Shown here: positions 34,279-44,626 of the stretch, in pieces
Numbering within the stretch: the stretch's first letter is position 1
How the letters are laid out: the number at the start of each line of letters is the position of its first letter
Origin: Paracyclopina nana
Taxonomy: Eukaryota; Arthropoda; Copepoda; Cyclopoida; Cyclopettidae
Length of the DNA stretch: 64,000 bases
Assembly (NCBI GenBank): GCA_019096065.1
Contig: JAGUCH010000002.1
Coordinates: forward strand, 2,430,501 to 2,494,500
Direction: 5' to 3'
The notes under the pieces: model-generated
Databases searched by the model: none
What the model saw: the letters and a program-made list of their open reading frames with translations, nothing else
What the model was told of the DNA's origin: nothing
Program-made: the position numbers and the translations under genes

Positions 34279-36603
34279 ATGCCAATGACAAGAAGGTCTC
34301 TTAAGGAGTCTCAGGAGGATTCTCCTTCAAGACCAGTGGAAACTGTGCTGATTGTGACCAAAAAGGAGGAAATCACTTCGTTTGAGGACGAAATTCGACG
34401 AATGGAAAGCTATGCTGAAGAAGAGGCCAAAAAGCCACCGCCAAAGAAGCAGAAGTTGATGGAGCAAAAGAGGAGAAGACTCGTTCCTGGACAAGTTGAA
34501 GAAAATCCATCTTTTCTTCAAGATTTCATAGTGGAAATCAAACAATCTGATGAGGAAGAAGACATTGAGGACGATGACTCGACTCCCAATCCTTGGACCG
34601 TTCCAGATGCATCCGAGTTTTTGAAATACTGCTGCCCTGAATGTGATAAGAAATGCTCCCTTTTGGATGACTTCTCCAAACATGCCGTTGAAAGTCATCC
34701 AAGGTCCAAAAGCCTCTTTTTGCCTGGAGGAGAGGTGACTGAAGATTTGGCCATCAACGATGATGACTTCCAAAGTTCGAGGCTTCAATTTGAGCACAGC
34801 TACACCAATGACAGTGTGTTTAGCCAAGAAAGACCGCAAGAAAATACTTCTTCTGATCAAACCCAACCAACTCAACAACAAGCACCCATTTTGGCTCCTA
34901 TTGGTCAATTTAATCCGCAACTACCTTTTATCATTTTGCCCTTTCAACCTCAGATGCAGCCTCAAATCATCAATCCACCAAACAATGAAGCTTCGCCATC
35001 AGTGAGCAATGTAGAAATGGCCGCCAGCATCCTAAAGAGTGATGGCAACTCCAAGTCCAAAAAAATTGCCAAACTGGTGGCTTACAAAATGCAAGAGAAG
35101 GGCATTCCAATCAAAAAACTAATTTCAAATGTTACTAACAGTGCTTCTGAAACTCCATCAGACATGGTGATTCACAATCCAAATGCTGAGTATGATGAGG
35201 CCGAAAAAGTCTACAAATGCTCTAAATGTCCAGAGGGTGAAAAGTTCCGTGACAAAATCCAAGTGATGCACCATTGGTTAACTGGTGAGCACAACGGCAA
35301 AAATGTACGTTTCTCAGTGTGCCAATGGTGCTTTGAAGTCTTCAACAACCAGACTGAATTTGAAATGCACTTGCGAGTACATCACAAGAAAATCCTGGCT
35401 CAAAAGTGCATTGGGTATCCGTGCAAAATTTGCAACGACAAGCAAATGAGATCATTGAGTGAACTCCGGAATCATTACGTTGCCGCCCACGACACCCCAG
35501 ATTATAGCCCGTACACTTGCAAAAAGTGCCTTAAGCCTTTCCTGCTTGAAGAGGAGCTTCTACGCCATGAGAACGGAAAACATGGTGCCAACCATGAGGA
35601 ATTTGACTGTGACAAGTGTCCCTTGGAATTCCACTTGAAGGGCCTCTATTTGGTGCACTACCTTTCGCATGATCCGGAAATGGTGTTTTACCTCTGCACT
35701 TACTGCAACGATGCCTTTCACACTCAAAAGGAACTGGTGGAACACTGCAGGGAGCTGCATCACAACAATGCCTTCCCTGTCTACATTTGTGAGCGTTGCG
35801 ACTTTTCGCACAAGTCGTTTAAACCTGTGGAAGTGCACGTGAAAAGTGAGCATGGGGAAGAATTCAAGCCGTACAAGTGCAAGATGTGCGAATTCACCAC
35901 CATTAACAACATCAATTTGAGGAAACACAATGATAGACACAACCCTCCAGCTTTGGTGTGTGATGCTTGCGCAGAATCTTTCCCCTCAGAGCGAGCCGTG
36001 ATGCTGCACAAAAGATTCAAGCATGCCAATGTGGAAAGGAAGTATGATCATGTGTGTGACAGGTGCGGCTATTCCACCTATGACAAAGAACTCCTCACCA
36101 ACCATGTGTGGAAGAAGCACAGTGTGGAGAAGCACAAAAAGTGTCCCCACTGCGAGAAGATTTTGCCCTTTCCTTGCCTGGTGGAGGAGCACATTGACAA
36201 AAAGCACCCTGAGACTGGTGAGAAGAAGCATTTCTGTGACAAGTGCAAAATTGGCTTCATTTTTGCCTACAGCTTGAGAGCTCACAAGAATAAGCACAAG
36301 AAGAATCCCAAGTACAAAGCGAGGAATCCAGTGAAGAAGAAGTTGAGCAAAAAGTTTGGGTGCACTGTGTGCAGTAAGCAATTCCTCAAGCTGAGAAACA
36401 TGAAGAAGCACATGATGGATGCTCACCAAATCAATGCTTATGAGCACCACTGTGCCAAATGTGGGAAAGGCTACGACAAGGAGCACAATTGCAGAAAAAA
36501 GCAGGCACCCACCCATGATTGTTTGGAGTGCAACCTGAAATATGCCAATGCTCAAGGGCTGCAAGAGCACATCATTTCTCAGCATTCCACATTCATCTAC
36601 TAA
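34279..36603 (+). CDS. C2H2 zinc-finger protein ZF1 (first gene of tandem array)
   Basis: Intronless, 774 aa. The ATG lies 2 nt after an acceptor at 34276. A basic N-terminal extension (PPPKKQKLMEQKRRR, a likely nuclear signal) and an acidic patch precede the family module at about 104-148 (NPWTVPDASEFLKYCCPECD...HAVESHPRS). A Gln/Pro-rich linker follows. About 14 C2H2 fingers then run to the C-terminus, beginning with the variant CSKC...HHWLTGEH and including CQWCFEVF, CDRCGYST and CPHCEKIL. The knuckle CAKCGKGYDKEHNC replaces a full finger near the end. It is presumably a nuclear sequence-specific DNA-binding protein. It is the only member with a roughly 100-residue extension before the NPW module and lacks the psi-K-x-E site seen in most others. 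The stop is 26 nt before the ZF2 start. Confidence 0.9.
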   Translation: MPMTRRSLKESQEDSPSRPVETVLIVTKKEEITSFEDEIRRMESYAEEEAKKPPPKKQKLMEQKRRRLVPGQVEENPSFLQDFIVEIKQSDEEEDIEDDDSTPNPWTVPDASEFLKYCCPECDKKCSLLDDFSKHAVESHPRSKSLFLPGGEVTEDLAINDDDFQSSRLQFEHSYTNDSVFSQERPQENTSSDQTQPTQQQAPILAPIGQFNPQLPFIILPFQPQMQPQIINPPNNEASPSVSNVEMAASILKSDGNSKSKKIAKLVAYKMQEKGIPIKKLISNVTNSASETPSDMVIHNPNAEYDEAEKVYKCSKCPEGEKFRDKIQVMHHWLTGEHNGKNVRFSVCQWCFEVFNNQTEFEMHLRVHHKKILAQKCIGYPCKICNDKQMRSLSELRNHYVAAHDTPDYSPYTCKKCLKPFLLEEELLRHENGKHGANHEEFDCDKCPLEFHLKGLYLVHYLSHDPEMVFYLCTYCNDAFHTQKELVEHCRELHHNNAFPVYICERCDFSHKSFKPVEVHVKSEHGEEFKPYKCKMCEFTTINNINLRKHNDRHNPPALVCDACAESFPSERAVMLHKRFKHANVERKYDHVCDRCGYSTYDKELLTNHVWKKHSVEKHKKCPHCEKILPFPCLVEEHIDKKHPETGEKKHFCDKCKIGFIFAYSLRAHKNKHKKNPKYKARNPVKKKLSKKFGCTVCSKQFLKLRNMKKHMMDAHQINAYEHHCAKCGKGYDKEHNCRKKQAPTHDCLECNLKYANAQGLQEHIISQHSTFIY

Positions 36604-36629
36604 ATCACAGTACTTATTTTCTAGGTGCC

Positions 36630-38315
36630 ATGCCTCTGCAGATGGAGAAAGAGGTCCAAATTCTGTTGAAGAACTTGAACAGCTCTGTGGACTTCAATCC
36701 TTGGTCAGTACAGGATGCCTCAGTGTACTTGAGGTATTGCTGTCCAGAATGTGAGCACCAGTGCCTCTATCTGGACAAATTTGAAGAGCATGCCCTGAAA
36801 CACCATGCAAGGTCAACCATTCTTTTTGGACAGCCTAAAAAAATCACCAAGAAAAAGAGGCCACATTCAAAAAGGCATTCAAGTGAACCAAGTAAGAAAC
36901 TCAAGTGTGTTCAGTTAGAAGAAGCTGATAGCTTGATTGACAATCTTGAATTTGGGGCTGAAAATGTTGGTCTAGCTATTCCTCAAAATATTGGCCAAAT
37001 TGATGTCAACATCAACAGTATTGAGAAAACCACATTGGACTTGTCCTTGTTTGACGAAGAAGGCTTTGATCTGCTCCGTGATGAAAATGAGCCCAAAAAG
37101 GTAGAAAAGGTAGGCAAAAGCAGGAAAGAGGCTGAAGCCAATTGCCAGAAGAAATCATCCATCATTCAACCTGTGCAGCAAATTGAACCGAATGAAGTTG
37201 ACTTGATGCTGATGGGGAAGCCAGATGACTTTGAAGAGCATGGCATAGTTCTCCAGGATCTGGTGTACCAATGTGAATTTTGTGAGCATGCCACTGATAT
37301 TTACCCAAGTCACGTCAACCATGTGAAAACCCACAAGTCCGTGAAGGCCTTCATTTGCGAACACTGTGGGGACAAGTTCAGCACTGAGGTAGGAATGGTC
37401 AAGCACATTCAGCTGATGCACATTGTGGACAAGACCAAGAAAGACTTCATCTGTGATATCTGTGGGTACAAAACTCACCTGATGATGTACCTGAAAAAGC
37501 ACAAGTTTGCAGTGCATGAGAGTGACAAGCACCACCGATGTCCCTACTGTGAAAAATCGTTTCCATACAGAGTTGTGCTTGAAATTCACATTGACAGGGT
37601 GCACCCCGAGACTGGCACCAAATCCTACTTTTGTGAGGTGTGCACCAAAGGCTTCATCTTTGAGTACTCTAGAAAGCATCATGGGTACAAGCACAATAAA
37701 GAAAGTGCTGCCACCAAACCAGTCTTCTGCCCCATCTGTGGGGAGAAAATGGCCAAACAGAAGCTGTCCAAGCACATCACTCATAGCCACCCTGAGATGG
37801 CCAAAGATATGCCAGAGGTGAAGAAATATCCTTGTCCAAATTGCCACAAGGTGTTTTTGCAGAAGCAGTCTTTGGGCAAGCATGTCCAGGTGCATCACCC
37901 TACCAATGGAGTGTTTAATGTGTGTGACAAATGTGCACTTCCCTATGCTGGACACAATCACAGGTGCCCCAAAAGGCACCAGTGTCCCCACTGTGATAAA
38001 ACCTTTGCTGTGGAGAGAGGAGTGAATGAACATGTGGCCTCGGTGCATCTCAAGGTGCAAGACTATGAGTGTGAGTTTTGCCAGAAAAAGTGGGCCAATC
38101 AAAGGCTGCTCATTCAACACATCACAGCAGTGCATGACAACCGAGAGTGTGATGTGTGTGCCAAGGTCCTGCCAAATAAGTATGAGATGAGGAAGCACAA
38201 ATTTGTGGCCCATGGTGATACCTCTCATGGCACTATGTACCCATGCTCATTTTGCAAAAAAGTCTTTGTCAATGAGGATTCTTGCAGCGTGCACATGGCT
38301 AGAAAGCATCACTAA
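36630..38315 (+). CDS. C2H2 zinc-finger protein ZF2
   Basis: Intronless, 561 aa. The gap to ZF1 is 26 nt and contains TACTTATTTTCTAG, with the ATG five nt later. A second in-frame ATG at 36642 follows CTGCAG and could be the true start if that AG is used. The module NPWSVQDASVYLRYCCPEC starts at about residue 23. A basic/acidic linker of about 170 residues with no finger follows. There are 11 C2H2 fingers and a knuckle CDKCALPYAGHNHRC, here with x8 instead of x7. Compared with ZF3, ZF4, ZF6 and ZF9, the block of fingers starting CQWC is missing, so the protein is shorter. The finger at the position that is C2HC in ZF5-ZF9 remains ordinary C2H2 (CEVCTKGFIFEYSRKHHGYKH). Confidence 0.88.
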   Translation: MPLQMEKEVQILLKNLNSSVDFNPWSVQDASVYLRYCCPECEHQCLYLDKFEEHALKHHARSTILFGQPKKITKKKRPHSKRHSSEPSKKLKCVQLEEADSLIDNLEFGAENVGLAIPQNIGQIDVNINSIEKTTLDLSLFDEEGFDLLRDENEPKKVEKVGKSRKEAEANCQKKSSIIQPVQQIEPNEVDLMLMGKPDDFEEHGIVLQDLVYQCEFCEHATDIYPSHVNHVKTHKSVKAFICEHCGDKFSTEVGMVKHIQLMHIVDKTKKDFICDICGYKTHLMMYLKKHKFAVHESDKHHRCPYCEKSFPYRVVLEIHIDRVHPETGTKSYFCEVCTKGFIFEYSRKHHGYKHNKESAATKPVFCPICGEKMAKQKLSKHITHSHPEMAKDMPEVKKYPCPNCHKVFLQKQSLGKHVQVHHPTNGVFNVCDKCALPYAGHNHRCPKRHQCPHCDKTFAVERGVNEHVASVHLKVQDYECEFCQKKWANQRLLIQHITAVHDNRECDVCAKVLPNKYEMRKHKFVAHGDTSHGTMYPCSFCKKVFVNEDSCSVHMARKHH

Positions 38316-38334
38316 AAGGCTTTTCTTCTTTCAG

Positions 38335-40410
38335 ATGGATCATGACAACCCTTGGGATGTTGACAGTGCCTCAGTGTTTTTGAAGTACTGTTGTCCCGAA
38401 TGTGATCACTTGAGCCAAGAGCTTCAAGAATTTGCTCAGCATGCCCTCGGTATGCATCCAAAGTCCAATTGTCTGTTCTCTAAAAAATCTGACATCAAGA
38501 TGGAAATAGGGGATGAAGCAGAGCCTGAATTTAAGGAAAATCCTTTGACAAAAATCAGGATAAAAGTGAAAAGGAAAAAGGTTGACATCAATGCATTGAA
38601 GGAGGAGCCCATTTTCAGGCTAAATTCAACTGATGGCAAATTCACTTGCTCCATCTGCTCTAGTGATGAGGAATTTGCTAGTAAAAGTGAGATTGCTCAA
38701 CATTGGCTCCATGGATCCCATGGAATGGCTCAATTGGACTTTGAATTGTGCCAATGGTGCATTGAAGTCTTCCCAAGTTCAGCAGGTTTAGCCCTCCACA
38801 ATAAAAGTACTCACAACTCAGTCCAAACCAACCTTGTGCCTTATGCCTGCAATTTGTGCCAAGAAAAGCAAGATACTATGCTAGCTCTTAGACAACATTT
38901 TCAGTCTAAGCATCCTGAAGAGCAACAATGCTGTGATCCTTACTACTGCCATATTTGCTCCCTGGGCTTTCTTTTCTACCAAGACCTTCTGGCCCACAAT
39001 GTCATTGACCATGATGAAAAGCATCCTACTATGAGCTGTCAACAATGTCCAATGCTCTTTCATGATCAAAGGGCCTTTGCAGTTCATGCAATGACACACG
39101 GATCCGTCAAAGAGGTTTTTGTCTGTGATTATTGCCCTGAAGTCTTAGATGATAAGCTGGACCTAGCCAACCACTACCTAGAAAAGCACAGAGGAGAAAA
39201 GCCATGCGTGTACAAATGTGACTACTGCAACTATGTCTCATCAGTTGCAAAATATGTCTGTGATCATTCCTTAAAAGAGCATGGAAAGATCTCGAAGCCA
39301 TATTCCTGCAAGTATTGTGATCTCCGATTCAAGAGGCTGGCTGATCAATTGAACCACTCAAACACTCACACAAAGACCAACATGAGAGTATGTGACATTT
39401 GTGGCTTTAAAACACTTCGGCTAAATTCACACATGAACAAGCATAAGGATCGAACCAAGAGGGATTTTGTGTGCGATCAATGCGGTTTCAGCACATTTTG
39501 CAAGCAGTGGCTTTTGAGGCATTTTAGGCAAGCCCATGCCTTGGAAAAGCATTCAAAGTGTCCTTACTGTTTCAAGACATTTCCTTACAAAGCCACAATG
39601 GAGAATCACATCGATAGGGCCCACCCCGAAACAGGTGAACCCGCCCACTTTTGTGAGGTGTGCGGCGAAGGATTCATCTATTCCTATTCTCTCAAGTGCC
39701 ACAAAAGTGCAACCAAGAAATGTGTGAAGAATGAGACAAGCTCAACTAAAACTACCTCAGCTCCAATCAAGTGTCCAGAGTGTGATCAATTGTTGCGTGG
39801 CAACAGAGGCATTTTTGCCCATTTTGATGCCAATCATCCCAATTCTGTCCTACCGGAAGGCTTAAAGAGGGACAAAGCATGCTCGCAGTGTGGAAAAGCT
39901 ATGGCCTCAAGTTTTGGCCTTCTGAGACACATGTTTGTTGAGCATAAGCTAGTGCCTGAAAAGGGCAACTTTTGCACCACTTGTGCCATTCCGTACACCA
40001 AAAAGCATGATTGTCGAGCCTATGAGGAATCCATGGTCAAGACTAGGAAAAATAGCCTCAAAAAATGCTCAGAGTGTGACTTTGCGTCAAATGATGGCGG
40101 AAGAGTGGATGAGCACATGAATAGAGTTCACAAGAATTACCTACCATTTGAATGTGAAGAGTGCAGCAAAAAGTATCCATCGATGAGAACACTGAAAAGC
40201 CACATCAAAAATGCTCATCAGAGAGTTGAATGCAGTGTGTGCAAACGCAGCATCTCCAATGACTATGAGCTCAAATGTCACCAATACAAAGTGCATCAAA
40301 TCACCAAAGGAGCTTTCACATGTGGTCAATGCCCCAAAAAGGTGTTTTTCTCCCAGGACAAATACCAAGTGCACCTCAAAAGTGTCCATAGCTTACAAAT
40401 GTCTTCCTGA
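38335..40410 (+). CDS. C2H2 zinc-finger protein ZF3
   Basis: Intronless, 691 aa. Only 19 nt separate the ZF2 stop from this ATG, and they are nearly all pyrimidine tract plus acceptor (GGCTTTTCTTCTTTCAG). The module begins at residue 5 (NPWDVDSASVFLKYCCPEC). An IKME SUMO-type site follows. There are about 17 C2H2 fingers, including CQWCIEVF, CDYCPEVL and CDQCGFST. The finger CEVCGEGFIYSYSLKCH ends in Cys instead of His, and CTTCAIPYTKKHDC is the short knuckle. A TGEP linker follows the CPYCFKTF finger. With so little space upstream, no independent promoter is possible, so expression must depend on a shared transcript. Confidence 0.9.
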   Translation: MDHDNPWDVDSASVFLKYCCPECDHLSQELQEFAQHALGMHPKSNCLFSKKSDIKMEIGDEAEPEFKENPLTKIRIKVKRKKVDINALKEEPIFRLNSTDGKFTCSICSSDEEFASKSEIAQHWLHGSHGMAQLDFELCQWCIEVFPSSAGLALHNKSTHNSVQTNLVPYACNLCQEKQDTMLALRQHFQSKHPEEQQCCDPYYCHICSLGFLFYQDLLAHNVIDHDEKHPTMSCQQCPMLFHDQRAFAVHAMTHGSVKEVFVCDYCPEVLDDKLDLANHYLEKHRGEKPCVYKCDYCNYVSSVAKYVCDHSLKEHGKISKPYSCKYCDLRFKRLADQLNHSNTHTKTNMRVCDICGFKTLRLNSHMNKHKDRTKRDFVCDQCGFSTFCKQWLLRHFRQAHALEKHSKCPYCFKTFPYKATMENHIDRAHPETGEPAHFCEVCGEGFIYSYSLKCHKSATKKCVKNETSSTKTTSAPIKCPECDQLLRGNRGIFAHFDANHPNSVLPEGLKRDKACSQCGKAMASSFGLLRHMFVEHKLVPEKGNFCTTCAIPYTKKHDCRAYEESMVKTRKNSLKKCSECDFASNDGGRVDEHMNRVHKNYLPFECEECSKKYPSMRTLKSHIKNAHQRVECSVCKRSISNDYELKCHQYKVHQITKGAFTCGQCPKKVFFSQDKYQVHLKSVHSLQMSS

Positions 40411-40482
40411 TGAAAAATTTCGGATAACATTACCCAAAAAGTGCCTCTATGTTGCTAAGCAATTTTTTTATGTTTCAGATCT

Positions 40483-42834
40483 ATGGATGTGAAGACTTTG
40501 CCAGTGGTGGCGAGCATTAAGAAAATGGAAATTAATGAAGAGTACAACCCTTGGGCTGTATCCAATGCTACCATTTTCTTGAAGTACTGCTGTCCAGAGT
40601 GTGAGACCAAGTGCTCTGAACTAAGTGAGTTTTCTCAGCATGCTCTGAATTGCCATCCTATGTCCTCAGTATTGTTTGAAGAGCCCAGCAAAAAGAGGCC
40701 AAAGAGCCCTGTGAGACGACTCTCTCAGAGGAAAAGGATCAAAACTGAGGTCTTGGATGAAATCTCAGTGTCGCTTGACCCTGCAGATATCAAAGATGAA
40801 GAATTCATGGCAGAAGATGATGATGATGAATTTGATATTGGCCAAGATTATGATGATGACGATGAAGATGAGGAAGTGCTTCTAGAGCCAATCAAGCTAA
40901 AACAAGAACCAAAGGGCAAAGAGAACAAAGTGAAGAAACCCAAAGGTGTTGACGGAGATGTGAATGCTCCCAATGGGAAGTACTCAAGCCCTGATGGAAA
41001 CTTCAGTTGCTACCATTGTGGAGACAAAACTCAGTTCAAGCTCAAAACTGAACTAGCTGATCATTGGCTGTATGAGCCTCACTGGAGGAGCAGCAAGCAG
41101 ATTCCCGAATTGTGCCAATGGTGTGTGGAAGTGTTCACCTCCAAAAAAGGCTACTTGAAGCATGTGGAGGAATGCCACCCAACCATTGATAGGCCTCCTC
41201 TCATTTACCACTGCCACCTTTGTAATACCAAGCTTGTGAACATTTATGCCATGAGGAGGCATCAACATGAGAAGCATCCAGAGGACAAGACCATTCATCC
41301 TTACTACTGCAAGCCTTGCTCTCAGGGATTCTGGTTCTATGAGAGCTTCCTTGTCCACAACATGGAAAAGCATGGAGAGACTAGGGAAGCTCACAAGTGC
41401 CAGTATTGCCCTCTGATTTTCCACGATGCTGAGATGATCAGGAAGCATGAAATTGTCCATGCTGAGGTGAGGGCAGTGCACTTTTGCCACCTGTGCACTG
41501 AGACCTTCACTGTCAAATTGGACCTGGCTTTCCACTATGAAACTAGCCATCGAGGTGAAAGGCCACTGATGTACAAATGTAACCACTGTGAGAAGTTTGC
41601 CTCCACAGTTGTCAATGAAGTGAAAAACCATTCCAAAAAGGAGCACAAGACCAGGGCTCAGGCCTTTTTGTGCCAGTATTGTGACAAGAGAGCTGAGGAT
41701 TATGACACAATTATCAAACACCAGGAATGTCACAACAAGGAGAAAAGGGCTGTGTGTCAAGTGTGTGGAGATCGAGTGCTGAGCAGAAGCATGCATCAGC
41801 ACATGATCAAGCACTCGGACCGAACCAAGCTGGACTATGTGTGCGACCAGTGTGGCTTCAGAACTTTCAGCAAGCAGTGGCTGGCCAAGCACGTAAGGCA
41901 AAGGCATGACATCAAGAAACATTCCAAGTGTCCTTACTGCAGCAAAACGGTCCCCTACAAAGCCATTCTTGATAAGCACATTGATGACCATCATGGGGAC
42001 AAGGAAGAAAAGGCCCACTTTTGTGATGTGTGCAAGGCTGGATTCATCTATGAGACGACACTCAAGCATCACAAGGCTCACAAATGTCAGAGGGACATTC
42101 TCAGCAGATTCCCCAACAAAGCTGAAAAGGATGGCCAAGGTGTGGTGTGCCCTGAGCCCGACTGTGGGATTGAATTCAGTGGCTCCAGAGGCTTTTATTT
42201 TCACTTCAAAAGCAGGCACAGTGACAAGCCTTTGCCTCCTGGCTTTGCTCAGCACAGATGTGATAAGTGCAACAGCAGCTTTGGTTCCAAGCATGGCATG
42301 GATGTCCACCTGTTTCGAGCGCATGGCATCACAGATAAGCAGAAGTTTTGCTCCATTTGTCAGCTCCCCTTTTCAAGGTCTCACAAATGTGAGTCCTATT
42401 ACAAAAAGCCACCAGAAGTTCGCAAGAAAAAGTGCCCAGAGTGTGACATGGAGTTCACTGACACCTGCAAGATTCAAGAGCATGTCAATGCTGTGCACAA
42501 GAACTATCTCCCCTTTGAGTGTTCTCAATGCAACAAGAAATGGCCTTCTCAAAGGAAGCTCAACATGCATGTGAACATTGCTCACTCTAAAGTCAAATGT
42601 GAACTTTGTGGGAAGAGCATCACCAACAAGAACCAGCTTAACTTCCACAGATACAGAGTTCACCACATCACTGAGGGAGCCTTTCTATGTCAGCTCTGCC
42701 CTAAGAAGGTGTTTTTCACTCAAGCAAGGCTAGATCAGCATGTAAAGTGGAATCACAAAATTGAACCAGCAATCTATGTGGTAAACGAAATTGTGGTTGA
42801 CCATGCAGTGCAGGCTGAGCTCAATGATATCTAA
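40483..42834 (+). CDS. C2H2 zinc-finger protein ZF4
   Basis: Intronless, 783 aa, the longest of the array. The 72-nt gap ends with AATTTTTTTATGTTTCAG and the ATG is 4 nt after the acceptor. The module NPWAVSNATIFLKYCCPEC starts at residue 22. Next come IKTE and LKQE SUMO-type sites around a very acidic run (EDDDDEFDIGQDYDDDDEDE). There are about 18 fingers. One has an enlarged first knuckle (CPEPDCGIEF, C-x4-C) and one is the short knuckle CSICQLPFSRSHKC. The architecture closely parallels ZF3, ZF6 and ZF9. Confidence 0.9.
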   Translation: MDVKTLPVVASIKKMEINEEYNPWAVSNATIFLKYCCPECETKCSELSEFSQHALNCHPMSSVLFEEPSKKRPKSPVRRLSQRKRIKTEVLDEISVSLDPADIKDEEFMAEDDDDEFDIGQDYDDDDEDEEVLLEPIKLKQEPKGKENKVKKPKGVDGDVNAPNGKYSSPDGNFSCYHCGDKTQFKLKTELADHWLYEPHWRSSKQIPELCQWCVEVFTSKKGYLKHVEECHPTIDRPPLIYHCHLCNTKLVNIYAMRRHQHEKHPEDKTIHPYYCKPCSQGFWFYESFLVHNMEKHGETREAHKCQYCPLIFHDAEMIRKHEIVHAEVRAVHFCHLCTETFTVKLDLAFHYETSHRGERPLMYKCNHCEKFASTVVNEVKNHSKKEHKTRAQAFLCQYCDKRAEDYDTIIKHQECHNKEKRAVCQVCGDRVLSRSMHQHMIKHSDRTKLDYVCDQCGFRTFSKQWLAKHVRQRHDIKKHSKCPYCSKTVPYKAILDKHIDDHHGDKEEKAHFCDVCKAGFIYETTLKHHKAHKCQRDILSRFPNKAEKDGQGVVCPEPDCGIEFSGSRGFYFHFKSRHSDKPLPPGFAQHRCDKCNSSFGSKHGMDVHLFRAHGITDKQKFCSICQLPFSRSHKCESYYKKPPEVRKKKCPECDMEFTDTCKIQEHVNAVHKNYLPFECSQCNKKWPSQRKLNMHVNIAHSKVKCELCGKSITNKNQLNFHRYRVHHITEGAFLCQLCPKKVFFTQARLDQHVKWNHKIEPAIYVVNEIVVDHAVQAELNDI

Positions 42835-42956
42835 TTGCATACTTTATCAAGCGGAAATATGTATTCAAAAAAAAAAAGATGCCCATTTAAAAGTTCCTTT
42901 AAAAGAAGCTCTATATAATAAGAATGTTGTCTTGTTTTTTCAGGCATGTTGCACAC
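42835..42956 (+). promoter_or_regulatory. ZF4-ZF5 intercistronic region with acceptor and mini-uORF
   Basis: The 122-nt gap has an A-tract near 42870-42880 and ends in CTTGTTTTTTCAG (acceptor at 42943). After it, ATG TTG CAC ACA TGA (42946-42960) is a four-codon upstream ORF whose stop overlaps the ZF5 start codons. No AATAAA is seen. Confidence 0.55.
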
Positions 42957-44519
42957 ATGATGGAATCTTCAAATGATAATTTGGTCAAAATGGAAGATGA
43001 TGAGAAAGAGCCCATGGCAAATCCTTGGGATGTGAGTGATGTATCTGTCTACCTGAAGTACTGTTGTCCTGAATGTGAGACAAAGTGCAAAAAGCTAGAA
43101 GACTTTTCTCAACATGCCATTCTGAATCATCCCAAGTCAGAGACATTGTTTGCTAGCAAAGAAGTCAAGAGAAAGCTCAGCTCTGAAGAGATAAAAGTTG
43201 AAGTTGACTTTGAAGGCATACTGGAGGATGATTTTGTGGTCAAGTCCAACGATGTTTTTGATGATGATGACGATGAAGACTGGGACCCAAAAAGCCTGCT
43301 CGAAGAATTTGAAACTAGACCTCAAAGACCACAAAAATCCTCATTTAAAAGATTGAAGAAAAAAACCAGCACTGTATCAAAGCCTGATGATAATGAGGAT
43401 GAGGATGACAATAAGCCTGAAGGACCAATAACCTGTCAGTGTTGCGATAAGACTTTCAAGACGAGGAGAAGCATGAACAGGCATCTCAAGTTGGTTGAGA
43501 ATGAGAAACGCATTGTGTGTGATGTGTGTGGCAGTGACTTTGCTGCTTCCTACATTGAAAGGCACAAAGCTTTGCACACCATTGATAGGTCCAAAAGAGA
43601 CTATGTTTGTGATCAGTGTGGCTTCGGCACCATCAGCAACAGGCATCTCAAGGACCACGTTAGGACCATGCATTTGACAGACAAACATTACACCTGCCAA
43701 TATTGCGGGAAGCAATTTGCCTTCAGACGGGCCATGGAGTTTCACATTGACAGGCATCACCCTGAAACTGGAGAGCCCACGTTTGCATGTGAAATTTGTG
43801 GAGCCAAATTCATCTATTCTCAATCTGTGAAACTGCATCAGTTTGAAAAGTGTAAGACATCCAGGAATCCCAGGCTCAATCCTAGTGAATCTTTTAAATG
43901 CGCCAGCTGTGGTGCTGAAGTCACAGTGAGAGGCCTTTACAGGCATTACAAGCTAAGTCATCCTGAGGAGAGCATGCCCAAAAATGTGAACTTGGAACTT
44001 GTGTGCAGGATATGTGATGATGTATTTGCCACCAAGTATGAACTCATGACACACCTGAGTCAAAGTCATGCTGCATCAACCAAGGGTGAATTGTGTCCAT
44101 TTTGCAGTGTTCCTCTGGACAAAAATCATGAGTGTCATGCCATGCCCAAGGTTGCTAGTCAAAATAGAAAGCAGTGTCCTTTTTGTGACTACACAATTGT
44201 TGGCTCAGGAAGGCTTGAAGAGCATATAAGTAGAATCCATGAGAAGAAGTTGCCCTTTAAGTGCAAGCTGTGTGTCAAGAAGTTTGCTTCTGTACGCTTG
44301 ATGAATGCCCACTTTAGAAACTCACACCTTCAACAAGAATGTGACATTTGCCACAAGACCCTCTCCAGTTCAGGAATACTCAGGCTTCACAAGTTCAAAG
44401 TACACAAAATTGGTGAAGGAGCCATTTATTGTTTGTATTGCCCCAAAAATGTCTTCTTCTCTCAGACTAAACTTGATCTCCATATGAGAACCTATCACAA
44501 AGACATCAAACAAATCTAA
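42957..44519 (+). CDS. C2H2 zinc-finger protein ZF5
   Basis: Intronless, 520 aa, starting with ATGATG 13 nt after the acceptor. The module NPWDVSDVSVYLKYCCPEC starts at residue 22. An IKVE site and an acidic DDDDDEDWD run follow. The amino-terminal finger block of ZF4/ZF6 is absent. The first finger (CQCCDKTFKTRRSMNRH) lacks a second histidine at the usual distance and is probably a relic of that deletion. About 10 good fingers follow, including the C2HC form CEICGAKFIYSQSVKLHQFEKC and the knuckle CPFCSVPLDKNHEC. The stop is followed 26 nt later by the ZF6 acceptor. Confidence 0.88.
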   Translation: MMESSNDNLVKMEDDEKEPMANPWDVSDVSVYLKYCCPECETKCKKLEDFSQHAILNHPKSETLFASKEVKRKLSSEEIKVEVDFEGILEDDFVVKSNDVFDDDDDEDWDPKSLLEEFETRPQRPQKSSFKRLKKKTSTVSKPDDNEDEDDNKPEGPITCQCCDKTFKTRRSMNRHLKLVENEKRIVCDVCGSDFAASYIERHKALHTIDRSKRDYVCDQCGFGTISNRHLKDHVRTMHLTDKHYTCQYCGKQFAFRRAMEFHIDRHHPETGEPTFACEICGAKFIYSQSVKLHQFEKCKTSRNPRLNPSESFKCASCGAEVTVRGLYRHYKLSHPEESMPKNVNLELVCRICDDVFATKYELMTHLSQSHAASTKGELCPFCSVPLDKNHECHAMPKVASQNRKQCPFCDYTIVGSGRLEEHISRIHEKKLPFKCKLCVKKFASVRLMNAHFRNSHLQQECDICHKTLSSSGILRLHKFKVHKIGEGAIYCLYCPKNVFFSQTKLDLHMRTYHKDIKQI

Positions 44520-44626
44520 TCTTTTGTTTTCCCCTTTTCTTGCAGAATTTCTCCCATGGTTAAATTGATGAGTTGAAAATTGGAATCGAGTGCCTTACAC
44601 ATAGCTTCTTTTCGTGCAATACAAAA

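Noticed and set aside
38270..38340. ZF cistrons fused into a polyprotein by splicing out the stop codon and pyrimidine tract
   Set aside because: No good GTAAG/GTGAG donor lies near the ends of the upstream ORFs. Each cistron has its own ATG and complete N-terminal module.
41053..42324. 423-codon open frame on the minus strand opposite ZF4, and similar long antisense frames at 37155-38228, 34327-34920, 43377-43946 and 53087-53797
   Set aside because: They are shadows of Cys/His/Lys-rich coding sequence on the plus strand. Their translations lack domains, and the plus-strand proteins clearly explain the constraint.
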